Assembly (NCBI RefSeq): GCF_001949145.1 | Contig: NW_019091403.1 | Span: forward strand, 1,444,765-1,508,764 | Source: Acanthaster planci | Taxonomy: Eukaryota; Echinodermata; Asteroidea; Valvatida; Acanthasteridae | DNA length: 64,000 bases | Reading direction: 5' to 3' | Shown: positions 51,665 to 62,633 of the stretch, piece by piece | Numbering within the stretch: position 1 is the stretch's first letter | Layout of the letters: every line of letters starts with the position of its first letter | Notes under the pieces: generated by a model | What the model saw: the letters and a program-made list of their open reading frames with translations, nothing else | The model's database searches: none | What the model was told of the DNA's origin: nothing | Translations under genes and position numbers: made by a program

Positions 51665-53173
51665 ATGGCAGACAGGCCCATTTCTACACATTCAGCCATT
51701 TGTTTTCTGTCCGTCTGGATAGTTGCATTTACATTTCGTCATTTATTTTTGCAATTTGGAGAACAAGAAACAAGATATAATATGCACCATGAGATTGTAT
51801 TTGGCGTATTATCAGCAAGAGAAAACTCTGCACAACGCCATGCAGTACGAGAGACATGGGGGCAGTACATTCGAGAACAGTCTGAACTGAAAAATAAAGT
51901 ACTGCTTAGATTCATCGTTGGGAGTCGTGGTTGTGATATCCCTCAGCAGTTCCGGGAAGACATGTACTCATGCCAGTCAGTGTTATTAAACACAAGCATG
52001 GTGAATCTCAATGCAGAAATAGTAGCATTAGATTTTAAGATGCCACTGAGCAACCGCTATGGAGCAACAAAATCACTTGAATACTTTGGCACTGACTTCA
52101 AGGTCAATTATGCTTTGATTGTGAGGAAACTTGGTATAAATGCTGCTGCTTTGTCACAGGAAAAGCAATGCAGCGTCACACTGTATGATACATGGAGCCA
52201 AGAACCTGTCATAGATGTTACTTTCACCCCCAATGATCCAGGCACTCTCCTAGATGGCTTTAGATTCAAAGATGTGGAAACTTATCTCTTTCCTAAAAAC
52301 TTTGAGGGAACTATTGTTGTTGGACCTCTCAGTAAGGATGACGTGTGGCTTTCGGAAAGAAAAAATGAGCAAATTGGAAGTCATATGCATAACACTCATA
52401 AGATTTTATCTGCAAGAAAAATTTTACGGACTTCAAAGACAAAAGGTTTCCCAAGTGAGATTGAACTTCTTGATTTCTCCTTCCCACTTGGAAACTTTGT
52501 TTTTGAAATTTATGAACCTGTTAAAGTGGATGAAATGATCAAATATAGTTCAGCCATGGCACAATCTCAGATTGAAAGAAATAACCAAGAATCACAAACT
52601 CTCAAGGATGAGCAAAAGGAATACAGCGATCTTCTTTTTGTTGATGAAATTGATGTCTATAGGAACATTCCACAAAAACTAGTGCACTTTTTTCGTTGGG
52701 TGATAAACAGCACAGAAGCAAATTTTATCATCAAAACAGATGATGACTGTTTTATGAATGTTGAGGCTGTTATCAGGATGCTTCAAAATGGACACATCAC
52801 TGCAAAAAGCCGCACATGGTGGGGTAATTTTCGAACTAACTGGCCTCTAGATGTACTTGGTAAATGGGCAGAAACTGAATATCCTGCCCCAGTTTATCCT
52901 GCGTTTGCCTGTGGGTCAGGCAATCTGTTGACTCGTGATTTAGTGGAGTGGATTGCACAGAATTCCCAGTTTCTTCATGTTTACCAAGGCGAGGATGTGT
53001 CGATGGGAATATGGCTTGCTTCGATACTGCCGTATTATATAGATGATAGCAGATGGAAGTGTGATGATGTATGTCAACAGGATGTTTTTGTTTTGCCAGA
53101 ACTGTCCCCTCAACAACTGCGAACTTCCTGGAAGAATTGGATGCAGTGCCAAAATCCATGCAGTTGTGGTTAA
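51665..53173 (+). CDS. B3GALNT2: B3GALNT2-type beta-1,3-N-acetylgalactosaminyltransferase, intronless
   Basis: 502 aa, matching the roughly 500 aa of the vertebrate enzyme, which adds beta-1,3-GalNAc to GlcNAc on O-mannosyl glycans of alpha-dystroglycan in the ER. Residues about 9-30 form the type II membrane anchor. A first conserved block (FGVLSARENSAQRHAVRETW) is followed by a long insert specific to this subgroup, then the GT31 catalytic core: LLFVDEIDVYRNIPQKL, the metal-binding KTDDDC (D359-D361), WWGNFR, EYPAPVYPAFACGSGNL and GEDVSMGIW. The C-terminus CQNPCSCG resembles the family's Cys-rich end. An in-frame TGA at 51641 and good start context (a at -3, g at +4) support this ATG. The orthologous human gene has many exons; this copy has none in its coding region, yet all motifs are intact. 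Confidence 0.92.
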   Translation: MADRPISTHSAICFLSVWIVAFTFRHLFLQFGEQETRYNMHHEIVFGVLSARENSAQRHAVRETWGQYIREQSELKNKVLLRFIVGSRGCDIPQQFREDMYSCQSVLLNTSMVNLNAEIVALDFKMPLSNRYGATKSLEYFGTDFKVNYALIVRKLGINAAALSQEKQCSVTLYDTWSQEPVIDVTFTPNDPGTLLDGFRFKDVETYLFPKNFEGTIVVGPLSKDDVWLSERKNEQIGSHMHNTHKILSARKILRTSKTKGFPSEIELLDFSFPLGNFVFEIYEPVKVDEMIKYSSAMAQSQIERNNQESQTLKDEQKEYSDLLFVDEIDVYRNIPQKLVHFFRWVINSTEANFIIKTDDDCFMNVEAVIRMLQNGHITAKSRTWWGNFRTNWPLDVLGKWAETEYPAPVYPAFACGSGNLLTRDLVEWIAQNSQFLHVYQGEDVSMGIWLASILPYYIDDSRWKCDDVCQQDVFVLPELSPQQLRTSWKNWMQCQNPCSCG

Positions 53174-53230
53174 GAACAGAACAATCCATGAATGTCTTGA
53201 ATGACTAACTGAATAGATCAACAGTTTCAT

Positions 53231-53315
53231 AATAAATACGCTAAATTTTGGCATGAAATAATTGACATTGCTTTTAGAGTCAGGATTTTGCTGCCATGAT
53301 GCAGCTTTGAATAAA
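53231..53315 (+). terminator. Poly(A) signals of B3GALNT2
   Basis: aataaa occurs at 53231-53236 and at 53310-53315, 58 and 137 bases after the stop codon. These imply a short 3' UTR. The next gene, LSM10, ends on the other strand at 54058. Confidence 0.55.
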
Positions 53316-54057
53316 AGCACCTGCCAGTCTGTTTCTATGACTTTACATTAATGAATACCATTGAAGGTGGGCCAAGAGTGTAACTGAACATCGAGGCGTG
53401 ATCAAAACATTTTTTAAATAAATGAAGTGTCACACATTAACAAACACATTTAAAATTGTCATCAATGACTGTGGATGTTCTTGAGAGAGCACATGGTTCA
53501 ATATTTGAACTTAAGATTAAGCTAAATACACAGACCTACTGAAACCATGCTGATTCAATTAAATCCATTTCAAGGTTTTGTAATATTTTGATGGATATTC
53601 AACTGCTCAAATCAGCATCTTGCAAAGGCTTGATGTTCAAACTATACACAAGGAGTCTTCTCCACATAACTGGATTTTGCATAAATTGGTGATGGTTCTT
53701 GCAAAACTATCCACAGCAAGAGTTCCACAAAAGAGATTTTACAAAATTCAATACTCCACGGTTTAGACAAAAATATCAAATATAATCAGTGCTGTGAATT
53801 ATGTGATTGCAGAGCTTTTGGTAACTGGGTACCTTTGTCAGGGCAAGCAGATTCAGTTCTGATTCAGTTCACTCCATGGTGTTGGGTTTGACAAATAAAG
53901 ATCACAAAAGTTTGGCAATCCACAATGTGTCATGATCAACTGATGAAAATGGACCATTTCCGCGATGAATACTGCAACATTTACAAAGGCACACATGGAA
54001 GTATTAACTATATGATCACATCTCTACTCTTTAGAGTTTGAAATATCTTAAAAAGAG

Positions 54058-54453
54058 TCAAGATTGTTGAATTCTGGTTGTAGCCTGTTTAATACGCCGT
54101 TGTCCTGTCTGTTTATATCCTCTGCCTCTTCCTCTCATATTCCTTGGTTCTTCAAATCCAATCCTTGACAGTTGTTCTTTCATTGCTTCCACTATATTAA
54201 CTTCATCAGGAATATGAACAAAGCGTATTTGTGGTCCTTGTACAAAGAAGCTGTCCATTTTTAAAGTGGATCCATCTTGTGATGTGAATGTGACAGCAGT
54301 CATCTGTACATTCATGAATCCATCTACATGAATTATGCATCCTTTGGCATAGCTCTCATTCCGTAGTTCAACTGTTGTTGTCTTTCCTTGGAGTGCTCTC
54401 AAAAGGCAAATCAACGAGTTCCCCACCTTTGCTTTTTCTCGCATTGACAACAT
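54058..54453 (-). CDS. LSM10: LSM10, U7 snRNP Sm-like protein
   Basis: 131 aa against 123 in human. LSm10 pairs with LSm11 to replace SmD1/SmD2 in the U7 snRNP, which cleaves replication-dependent histone pre-mRNAs in the nucleus. The Sm1 motif is seen as GKTTTVELRNES...VDGFMNVQM and the Sm2 motif as FVQGPQIRFVHIPDEVNI, which marks the SmD1-like class. The C-terminus is Arg/Gly-rich (RGRGRGYKQTGQRR). The whole coding sequence is in one exon that begins at an acceptor (tttcag) before 54479, so the leader is spliced. The start is ATG 54453; a second ATG lies three codons downstream. It converges with B3GALNT2 and diverges from the Dlish-like gene. Confidence 0.9.
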   Translation of the reverse strand: MLSMREKAKVGNSLICLLRALQGKTTTVELRNESYAKGCIIHVDGFMNVQMTAVTFTSQDGSTLKMDSFFVQGPQIRFVHIPDEVNIVEAMKEQLSRIGFEEPRNMRGRGRGYKQTGQRRIKQATTRIQQS

Positions 54454-54975
54454 GTTGACGGAAGCTGAGTTTTAATAGTCTGAAATTAAATGAAAAATAA
54501 ATAGAAGTCAATCAAAATCAAATCAAGCGTTATCGTCATGAATACACTGTACATGCAAATATAGGCAAGCTTATGAATGCATACAAGTGGGGCAATGTGG
54601 AACATGTTTTTGTACAGTCATTCTTCGAATTTGGGGTCTAATTTTTTCTGTCCTCGTCACATCTGGTGTATGATTTTACAAATTTAGAACACATTCTTTA
54701 ATTTCCATGAGTGATGAAGTAATGTAAATGAAGCCAAACAAATCAAAATAGTTGAAAGTTGATTTCGATGATATATTGAAAGGCAAATTACAAGGTCTGT
54801 ACAACTGTTAAAAGAGGCGATTTGCAGGGCCCAAGTCACTCTGGTCTGACTCGGACTGACCATTGGGGTACATGTAGGAAACAGACCCATCGTATTCGAC
54901 GTGACGTTAGGCCTACCATGTGCCTACAAAAACATAGCCTGTGCATACCCCCAAAACTGTAGGGTTTGTTGTCCG

Positions 54976-55499
54976 CCACACTCGTGGGATGGGTTTCATT
55001 ACCATTAGCACCCTGTTCCTATAATAAGGAAACAAAGTCTACTTTCTCAAAACTAACATTTTGACCTTAAGGAACCATTAACTCAATCCTGATAGGCCTA
55101 GTTTAGGTAAATTTTGACAATATTTAAGCAAGAAAACTTTAAATTTCTAACTTGAGTTTGGCAAAAGACAACCACTCTGTCGAATCACACCATTTTGTTT
55201 TTCTTCTACTGTAGTTACCTGACTTAGGCATTTTGGATTCATCAAAACAAATCTCCATTCAGGTCAAGTAACCAGACTACACTTACTTATATGTCAATCA
55301 GGGCGGTCGTGTACGCTGCCATCCCTCAAAAAATTCCCTCAAAAACCGAAAACCCTATTCTCTTTTCTTTCTGATATAAAAGAGGGCATCACCAACAACT
55401 TGTTTAGATAAGTTGTTTTGAAAAAGTAGAATTTGCTCCCTTATAACAGGAACAGGGTGCTAAAGGTAATGAACCCCCGGGATATCAGGAGCGTGGCAG
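54976..55499. mobile_element. Fold-back element of about 520 bp in the LSM10 5' UTR intron
   Basis: The left arm ggtttcattaccattagcac, ccctgttcct and ataagg continues to tctacttt. The right arm reads aaagtaga, then cttata, aggaacagggtgc and taaaggtaatgaacccc, in inverted order and with about 85% match by eye over 55-80 bases. The middle is unrelated to either arm. A third, isolated arm-like fragment (cccttttattatgggaacag) lies near 55920-55945. No ORF lies inside. Confidence 0.7.
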
Positions 55500-56159
55500 A
55501 ACTGTGGGGTCCAACGTCGGACCCCACATGGGGTAGGGCATGTGTAGGAATTTTATATTTGGAGACCCCCCAGTTTTTGTCATTTTAATCATGCAAAACT
55601 GTCAATTCCCCCCCCCCAACAAAGGCAACACTTTCTTTACTGCGCTTACCCTATTTTTTGGATATTTCAAATTGAAAATTGTTTAGAAAATGTGACTTTC
55701 TTACTGATAAACCAGCCATGCAAATTTGAATGCATCATGTCATGCATAGGCCCATGTCCTGTGTTATTTAAAAAAAATGCTCAGTTTCCCCTCATAATTA
55801 CCCCAAAAATTCAAAACACTGCCCTTTTTTTTACAACATCAAACCTACAGACACGACAGTAATTGAGCATGATGTCATAGCCATCTACCAAGTTGAATTC
55901 CAAAGTTAAAATGTAGCTCTCCCTTTTATTATGGGAACAGGGTCCCCTAATTCACAATCCCCATGTGTAGGCCTACATGTAGGCCCCACTACTAGTGCTG
56001 TCATGCCTGTGCTGTGGCAAGGCTAGGCTGTGCACCCAAATTGAAATGTGAAACATCCATCTTCTTCCCAAAAGTATAATTTGCAGAAAAGAAAATGTTT
56101 ACAATCAACTACACACACACCATGCACACCGTGCAATAAGCAAACACTCCAGTACTTAC

Positions 56160-56400
56160 CTTCTAAATTGTAACTTTATTACGAACTTGGCTTAGGCCAT
56201 TGACCCGCATTCTTGACAAGTGCTGAGCCAATGGACACATCGAATGTAGGCTCTGTGTCGCAAACGGCCGATGCACTTAGTTTGCTAAGCTTAGAGTTGT
56301 CCCCGGGCGTATCGTAAATATGTACACAAACTACAGCAAGACTGGCTAACTCGTTTCTGTGGGTACGGTGCATAATCGCATATACATGTACATACCAATT
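56160..56400 (-). other. LSM10: Probable non-coding first exon of LSM10 (right edge approximate)
   Basis: A strong minus-strand donor, AAG|gtaagt, lies at 56160/56159 (exon end 56160). It is the only good donor between the LSM10 acceptor at 54479 and the next divergent gene, and would give a 1.7-kb 5' UTR intron. The transcription start is not visible; it should lie within the few hundred bases before the divergent gene. Confidence 0.55.
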
Positions 56401-56418
56401 GAGAAGAAAGCCAGAATG

Positions 56419-56562
56419 CGAAGGTTGAAAACAACGAAAGAACAGCGCTTCCGTAGCTTGCACTGTACTGCTCAGTGCCGAAACTATTTTTCGCACGGAG
56501 GGTGTTATCGATTCAAGGTATTTCAGGGAGAAAAGAAATGTCATTTCTTTGTGGACCAATGA
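56419..56562 (+). promoter_or_regulatory. Upstream ORF abutting the Dlish-like start codon
   Basis: An ATG at 56419 opens a 47-codon frame that ends at tga 56560-56562, overlapping the main ATG at 56559 as atga. If transcription starts left of 56419, this uORF would precede and touch the main frame. Its peptide (MRRLKTTKEQRFRS...) has no recognisable domain. A donor-like aag|gtattt inside it cannot join the downstream exons in frame. Confidence 0.45.
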
Positions 56563-58561
56563 GATTAAGAATTAAAAAGAGGAGAGGTAAGTTGTTTTAA
56601 AACATGACGACATAGACATGATAGGCCTTGAGGATAATGGATCGCTTCCCAAATTTCAAAGTCATGAAAGTTGTGTGACTGTTGGGACTAGGCCGTGATA
56701 ATTGGTCCATTCTGCATGATTAACTTTACTTCCCTTTTTCGAAACACTCTATCACAGCCATGAATTAGACAAATATTAGTCAAAGTAACCCATCGCCTGA
56801 CCATGTCGAAATGTTTAAAAAAGTGATCCGTAGAATCCAAGCATTGCAAGGTAGGCCCATGGTAGGCCTAGGCCTACTGCTCGGACTAACATTAGCTAGT
56901 GGCAGATTTATCAATAAATCATGCATTAAGTATGGACAAGGAAGGACAAGATCAGCCAATCGCACAAAGAACAACATGTTCACTCGATAGCGCATACCGA
57001 CCAATCACGCCCAACACACAGTATGCAGTATGTTGGGCACCATCAGTAGATCTGTGAGATTGCTAAGTCTTTGCACAAAAGGCTTTCAATTAACATTTCC
57101 TCTCTAATTCACAGTTGTGGAAGGTTGTTATGAAAAGCAAAGTAAAGTTTGAGGTTTTATACAGTACTGACCAATCGTACAGCTACAGGCTGATCAGGTG
57201 ACTGTACAGATCGGCTGAATGCACCTAATGTATATGCATATAGGCCTAAGCTCAGAGCCTTTAGTAAAGGCCATAATCAGGTGATAATGCATGGCGCTGT
57301 CACTGTGGTATGATTATGGTGGAATGATGTGATCAAATACATTTAAGTAGAAGCTGTTTTTTATTTACAAGTTAAGGATATTAAGGAGTTAAAAGTAAAA
57401 ATACCTTGTTAATCATGATCCATAGTAGTACTTGGATTACTTGTACATACCAGTTTTCACAAGAAAAGAAAGTGTGGCATTTTTGGCTGCAAGCAGTAAA
57501 CGTAGCTCGAGTGGTGTTTTTCTGGGAAGAGAGCGAAGATGATTGAGTTTTACCTGGAAATGTTTTCACTATTAGTATTTGATGGCCATTCTTATTTATA
57601 TTTTACAGATGATGTCGAATCATTACTTCATGGAAATGATTCACTCTCTGCAGCCAAGATTCCAAACGATCCTGCCTCACGGATGATAGTTCTCCATGAC
57701 TTTATTGGCTGTCTCAAAGATGAATTGAGTGTCAGTGAAGGACAGAGTGTTGATATATTGGATGTGGACAGAAAGTGGGCCTATGTAGCAGCAAGTAGTG
57801 GGCGAGGCTTTGTACCATTGTCCTGTCTGGGACCTTCTACTAGAAGACACAGTACTGATTCTATTGTTAACAATGAACAGTCAGGTCAGGGAGATACGCT
57901 CCTCAGTAATAGATTCTATCAGACTGGTGGTGAAACTGTGTTTGCAAAAAGCCCTCGTGGGCAGTATGTAGTGTTGTATGACTTCAAAGCTCAAGATGAG
58001 AATGATTTATCTGTGGTTAGTGGTGACTGTGTGTTGTCCTTGAATGAGGATGACCCTGAGTGGACATGGGTTCAGAAGACCGATGGAGCAGAAGGTTTTG
58101 TACCTACAGCCTACTTGTATTCAGACACTATCCCAGTAGTTGATTCAACAGTGTCATCTTTGCAGAATTCACTCTCATCAACTGAACCTCACCTCCACAA
58201 ACTACAGTTGTGTGGAACAGAGTTAATGTCACTGTATGATTATCAGGTACTGTACATGTCCAATAATTTTGGGCTTCTCAAAATTGTTTTTGTTTACAAT
58301 GTGGTCGAATTTCAATGTATTAAAAAATATTTCACTTTTCTGTTGTCATTTAGGCTGGTTTGTGTTTGTCTGATGATGGTACTTGTCTCCGTTTTCGTAC
58401 AGGGTCGGATAGCAGATGATTTGACTGTTGTGAGAGGAGATCTGTTGTATGCTGATATGACAAATCAAACACATGATGAATGGTTGTGGGCATACTGTCC
58501 GAGAACACAGACATGTGGCTTTATACCACGAGGCTATGCAAGGCCGCCAGCGATAGAGTGA
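56559..58561 (+). CDS. Dlish/Vamana-like three-SH3 adaptor, four exons, 294 aa
   Basis: Dlish in Drosophila binds Dachs and Fat at the cell cortex in Hippo and planar polarity signalling. Exons are 56559-56586, 57454-57513, 57609-58246 and 58403-58561; the total is 885 nt with matching phases (1, 1, 0). The basic start MRLRIKKRR and the SSSDDVESL segment resemble the Dlish N-terminus. SH3-1 is at about 55-106 (MIVLHDF, GFVPLSCL), SH3-2 at about 148-204 (YVVLYDF, EGFVPTAYLY) and SH3-3 at about 233-290 (GTELMSLYDYQ, split by intron 3, then DDLTVVRGD). The unusual last SH3 with YADMTNQT, EWLWAY and GFIPRGYARPPA is the best family mark. The first two exons are short and rest on phase and similarity. 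The start context (a at -3, g at +4) is good. Confidence 0.85.
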
Positions 58562-61312
58562 AATGTGCTTGATCCTGCAGTTGATTGCTGCCTAGCACTC
58601 TATGTACGATTCTTCACATGTTAAGTAAACCATAGGAAACAGTAAATTGCACACAACATAATTCAAATGTTGAATCTTTTGCATCAAAACCAGCATTCAG
58701 AGCCTTTATAATTAAAGGCCCTGTAGGGTCCTACATTGGGTCTTTCATTGGTTAGCACTTGCCTATTTTTACTTTTTACCATTTAAGTACGCAGTTCCTC
58801 CTTTTGTGAGGCAAACAAGGATGTTAATGAAGTAATGAAGAACCTTTAGTGCAAGATTCAGCAGAAGGGATATAACTGGGATGAAATTGGAGGAAAATGA
58901 AATATCCCTAAAATAATCGGCAATTGTTTTGAGTGACCCACAGCACCACAGAGTCTGTGGTTTGTCTACCTGAAGACACCCTTTAGAATAACCATGTATC
59001 AATTTCTCGCATTCTGTATCAATATTTAGATGTAAAAACACATTCATGGTTGACTCAGAATTTCCAGATTTGAGATTAGAAAATCCTAAAATAAGAAAAA
59101 ATCCTGAAGAAAAATCCTTTAATAAGGAAAAATCCTGACATAATTATTCATTAAAAAAAAAAAACCAGTTCCACTTGTTTAATGACTTCGTAATCCTTGG
59201 TCTATTCCCAATTACATCTATTTTTTCTGGAAGTGAAAGTGGTTTGTTATTTGAATTGTTTTATTATTCATTCAACGCAACAAGTGGCATGAACGTAGTT
59301 AAAAGTATGCAAAACTTACTCTAAACAGCAGAACTATATATCAGAAACTATGTTTGCGTAATTAGTATATTTACCATTTATGCTAATTCTTTGTACAAAA
59401 TACAGTGTCCATAATGACTTTATACATTGGATAAGTGTGGTCCAAGAGTCTAACAAGCAGGCTAAGTACTTGGAAAAATCCCCTTTTCCTATAGAAGATG
59501 TAATGTGCATGGTACTGTATAGTTAATAAAGTACTTTTGAACAGCAATGAAAACTCATCTGTGATTGCCTATTTCATTAGTACATGCATGCATTTGGTAC
59601 GGCATGTCGTGAACACTGATTCATAATCCCTGGAGGTAGCACGGTCCATCAGCAAGAAATTCATGATTTGAAATTAAGAAAGTACGAGGGAACTCAAAAA
59701 CTCTTATAATCAACATATTAAGTAAAAATTACATGTTATACGTAACAAATGGTAGAGCCCTTGGTGTCATTTGTGTCTAAAAGAACAAGGATAAGGACCC
59801 AATTGCATGTCAAGTGGTCTTTCCACCATCCCAAAATCCAATTTGCAACACTCCTACTATGGATAAGGAACGACTCAAAGGTATGTATGTTTGTCTGCTG
59901 TTTACAATTTTTGGGATATTATTTTGTAAGCCAAACCCTTGTTCGTTCAACAATATGTTGCACGCTGGTAAACTATGCATATCCATGTAGCTGACTTAAA
60001 AGTTATTGACTGCTACATACAGATATGCTTGAACTCTGTACAAGCTCTTGCATCAGATATATGTAAATTCAAACTGAAAGTAAGTAAATGATTTTGAATT
60101 GTGAAATCAAATCCGACTGTATTGTAACGCAGATGTTATAGCTGTACTGTCAAGCCCATCTAGCCTGACAAGGTACATACATGTAAATATACCTCCATCA
60201 ATTCCATCCTTCAAAACACATGCAGATTATCTGCATTTATCCCTAGAAGGATAATAAGGGGAAATCCTACAATATTGATTTGAATCAAGCCAGTTGATGA
60301 CATTTCAAAACTGTTAACAGGCAAAACAAAAGGCAATATGGTCATCCTATGCAATGCTCAACTTCACAATGACCCTAAGCCAACCCAAAGCTAACATGGC
60401 CTTCAAAATGTGATGATTCTTGGGTTTCACCAAAGGAGTCAAATGCCCAATATGTGCAATCAAATTTGGTCGGAAAAAATACAATTCAACATTACCCATA
60501 TACACAGCATTCTTTAACTCCAAACGTGGTCCCTTAAACACAAAAATTACCCTATCAGTAAAATGTATTAAAGTAAACGCATTCAATTCCCAAAAGTAGA
60601 TATTAATAAACTGGAAATTACCTGTACATTGACAAAAACTACAATGAATTTGTCAGGTTTGAAGAAAACCGTGTGAACTGTGTAAACCGTGTAAAACAGT
60701 CAAGTGGCCATGAAAGTTGAAAAGACTCCCTCAAATACACGACAAAAACTTGGCCACTGCTCTCTGACTACCCAATACCTGTACTTCAATTCTTGACTAG
60801 GTACAGAACTGCAACACCATTCAAATTAACTTTCTAAAAACTGATTATCTGAAAACCAAGCAAAAAAACAGTTAATACATGTAGTGTTACTGTCATAAAC
60901 TATACAAGTGCACATGCTTACACATTCACTTGATAAAATAACAAGATTGGACAATCTACGCATGCATAAGATAACAACCATGTATACCAAACAATACAAC
61001 AAAGCTTTTAGAAATTAATGAACTGATCCCCAATGCAATATTGGCTGTATTGGAAACAGATTTTACACTGAAGCTTGAACAGTTCCCCATCAAACGGCAT
61101 ACTTCCTTCAAAGTTAGTATCAGTTACATTCAATCTTATCCCTCCTGTGGCAATTTCCAATCATACAATAAATTTAATATTTTTGACACTAGAAGCATTT
61201 CAACTAGAAAAACTTATGTATGTAATCACGATTATTAAAAAGCTGAATTTCAAGAACATTATCAAAAATATATAATACCTGGCTACTAAACTAAAATAAT
61301 TGAAAAAGACAT
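58562..61312. other. Convergent intergenic region, no gene seen
   Basis: AT-rich sequence containing the 3' UTR of the Dlish-like gene and spacer. Near 59075-59145 there are several copies of aaaaatcct spaced 15-25 bases apart. The short open frames here have no recognisable domains. Confidence 0.5.
59525..59530 (+). terminator. Candidate poly(A) signal of the Dlish-like gene
   Basis: aataaa about 965 bases after the stop codon, in aagttaataaagtac-like context. It is the first canonical signal I saw downstream on the plus strand. Confidence 0.4.
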
Positions 61313-62633
61313 TTTATTAAAACTTTACAAAGTGGCAGTGATGGGGGGGGATTCCAGGCGCATGCAAGTAAACAAAACAATGATCCTACAGGACACCCAT
61401 GGATATTGAGGACTGCATTAAAACAGATCTTAGTACATGACTAAACACACAGCTTGCAAAACTATCTGTCATGTACAAATGAAAACAACCCCAACGATGA
61501 CAAATTTATACATGCATATTCCATTCTTCCTATTGAGCAAGTAATCTTATGATGCTTTATGCATCAACCATCCTCCTAAATATCAAATATTTGGTGCCGA
61601 GTTGTAGTGGTAACAACGGAACATTTCACTTCCCAAGTTTTGACTTTGATTGATTCAATACAAGAGGATCTCATAACAGAATGAATTCAAGGCCAACAGT
61701 GAGCACAGTAATTACATGTACCTCAATTATCAAAGCTTGTTTATCTATTTTGGAGTCAGGTATTATGTACGGCAGGCAAGTTTGTTCTGCTTCAAATTTG
61801 AAAGGATGCATAGCGCCTTAGTAATAAATTCATGAACGCCTTCATTCAGTGTCAAAATTATATTGCTATCTTTTTGGTAAACATCATTCAATATGCTATT
61901 AAGATTAACTGACTACCAAGGACACCAAGGAATTATGTACAATCATCGCATAAGCTGTACAATAAAACCAAAAAATTATTTGCTTTATAAATATAAAAGG
62001 TGGCAACTTCACTTTCAACTGAAAATTTTCCCATGAAACAAGGCATACATTCTGAACTAAAAAAAAAAAAGTAAAACAATCCTTCATAGTTATTCAAAGT
62101 GATAAAATAAGGTAAGACTATACACATGGCTGCCAACAGTTGACCTACCGACATACATCCCTAACATCAGAGATCAGAAATAAAATACCTATCATTTATA
62201 ACCATATCAATGCATAAAACTACAAACACCTCAACCAATTTACTTCCTGCGAGATTAGAATCCAAGTTGAAGTGACCACAAAGACTTCACTGATAATAAT
62301 CTGTGGGAACAGCTGCCAGACAACTATTTCCAAGGATGGATTTTTGCCGGGAGATATACATTAATTTTGGAATTTTTAGCCAGACAACTGTTGTTGGACA
62401 AGTATTGAATACAAGCTTGAATATACATGAACTTACAGTTTTTACAAAATAGATGGGACAAACCTAACTGCCTTGAATTCAAGCAGTCTGTTTCTCAATT
62501 ACCTATTTCCCTTTAATGTTGTCGCCATTTCAGACTGAATCCGAACTTCCAAGATAAACTCAAGTTGATATACAATGTGTACAAGGTATGCACATGTGCA
62601 TGCTAAATCATTCATGAAGTTGAGGCTCAGTCA
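61313..62633 (-). other. Probable 3' UTR of the afadin-like gene
   Basis: A minus-strand aataaa (plus-strand tttatt at 61313-61318) lies 1.3 kb beyond the stop codon. The interval has no open frame of interest. The extent is inferred only from the signal. Confidence 0.4.

Noticed and set aside
56359-56520. MRRLKTTKEQRFRS frame as the N-terminus of the Dlish-like protein
   Set aside because: It resembles a basic N-terminus and is followed by a donor-like gtattt, but it ends in phase 0 and cannot join 57454 or 57609 in frame, whereas the ATG at 56559 with donor gtaagt does.
56179-56559. 126-residue minus-strand frame upstream of LSM10
   Set aside because: It has no recognisable domain, covers the divergent promoter, and would have to be ignored by the LSM10 leader donor at 56160.
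57539-57608. Start of the Dlish-like protein at ATG 57539 with a 340-residue frame
   Set aside because: The first 23 codons are intron read up to the acceptor tttacag, and the frame also retains intron 3 (58247-58402); the spliced model restores the third SH3 domain without an insertion.
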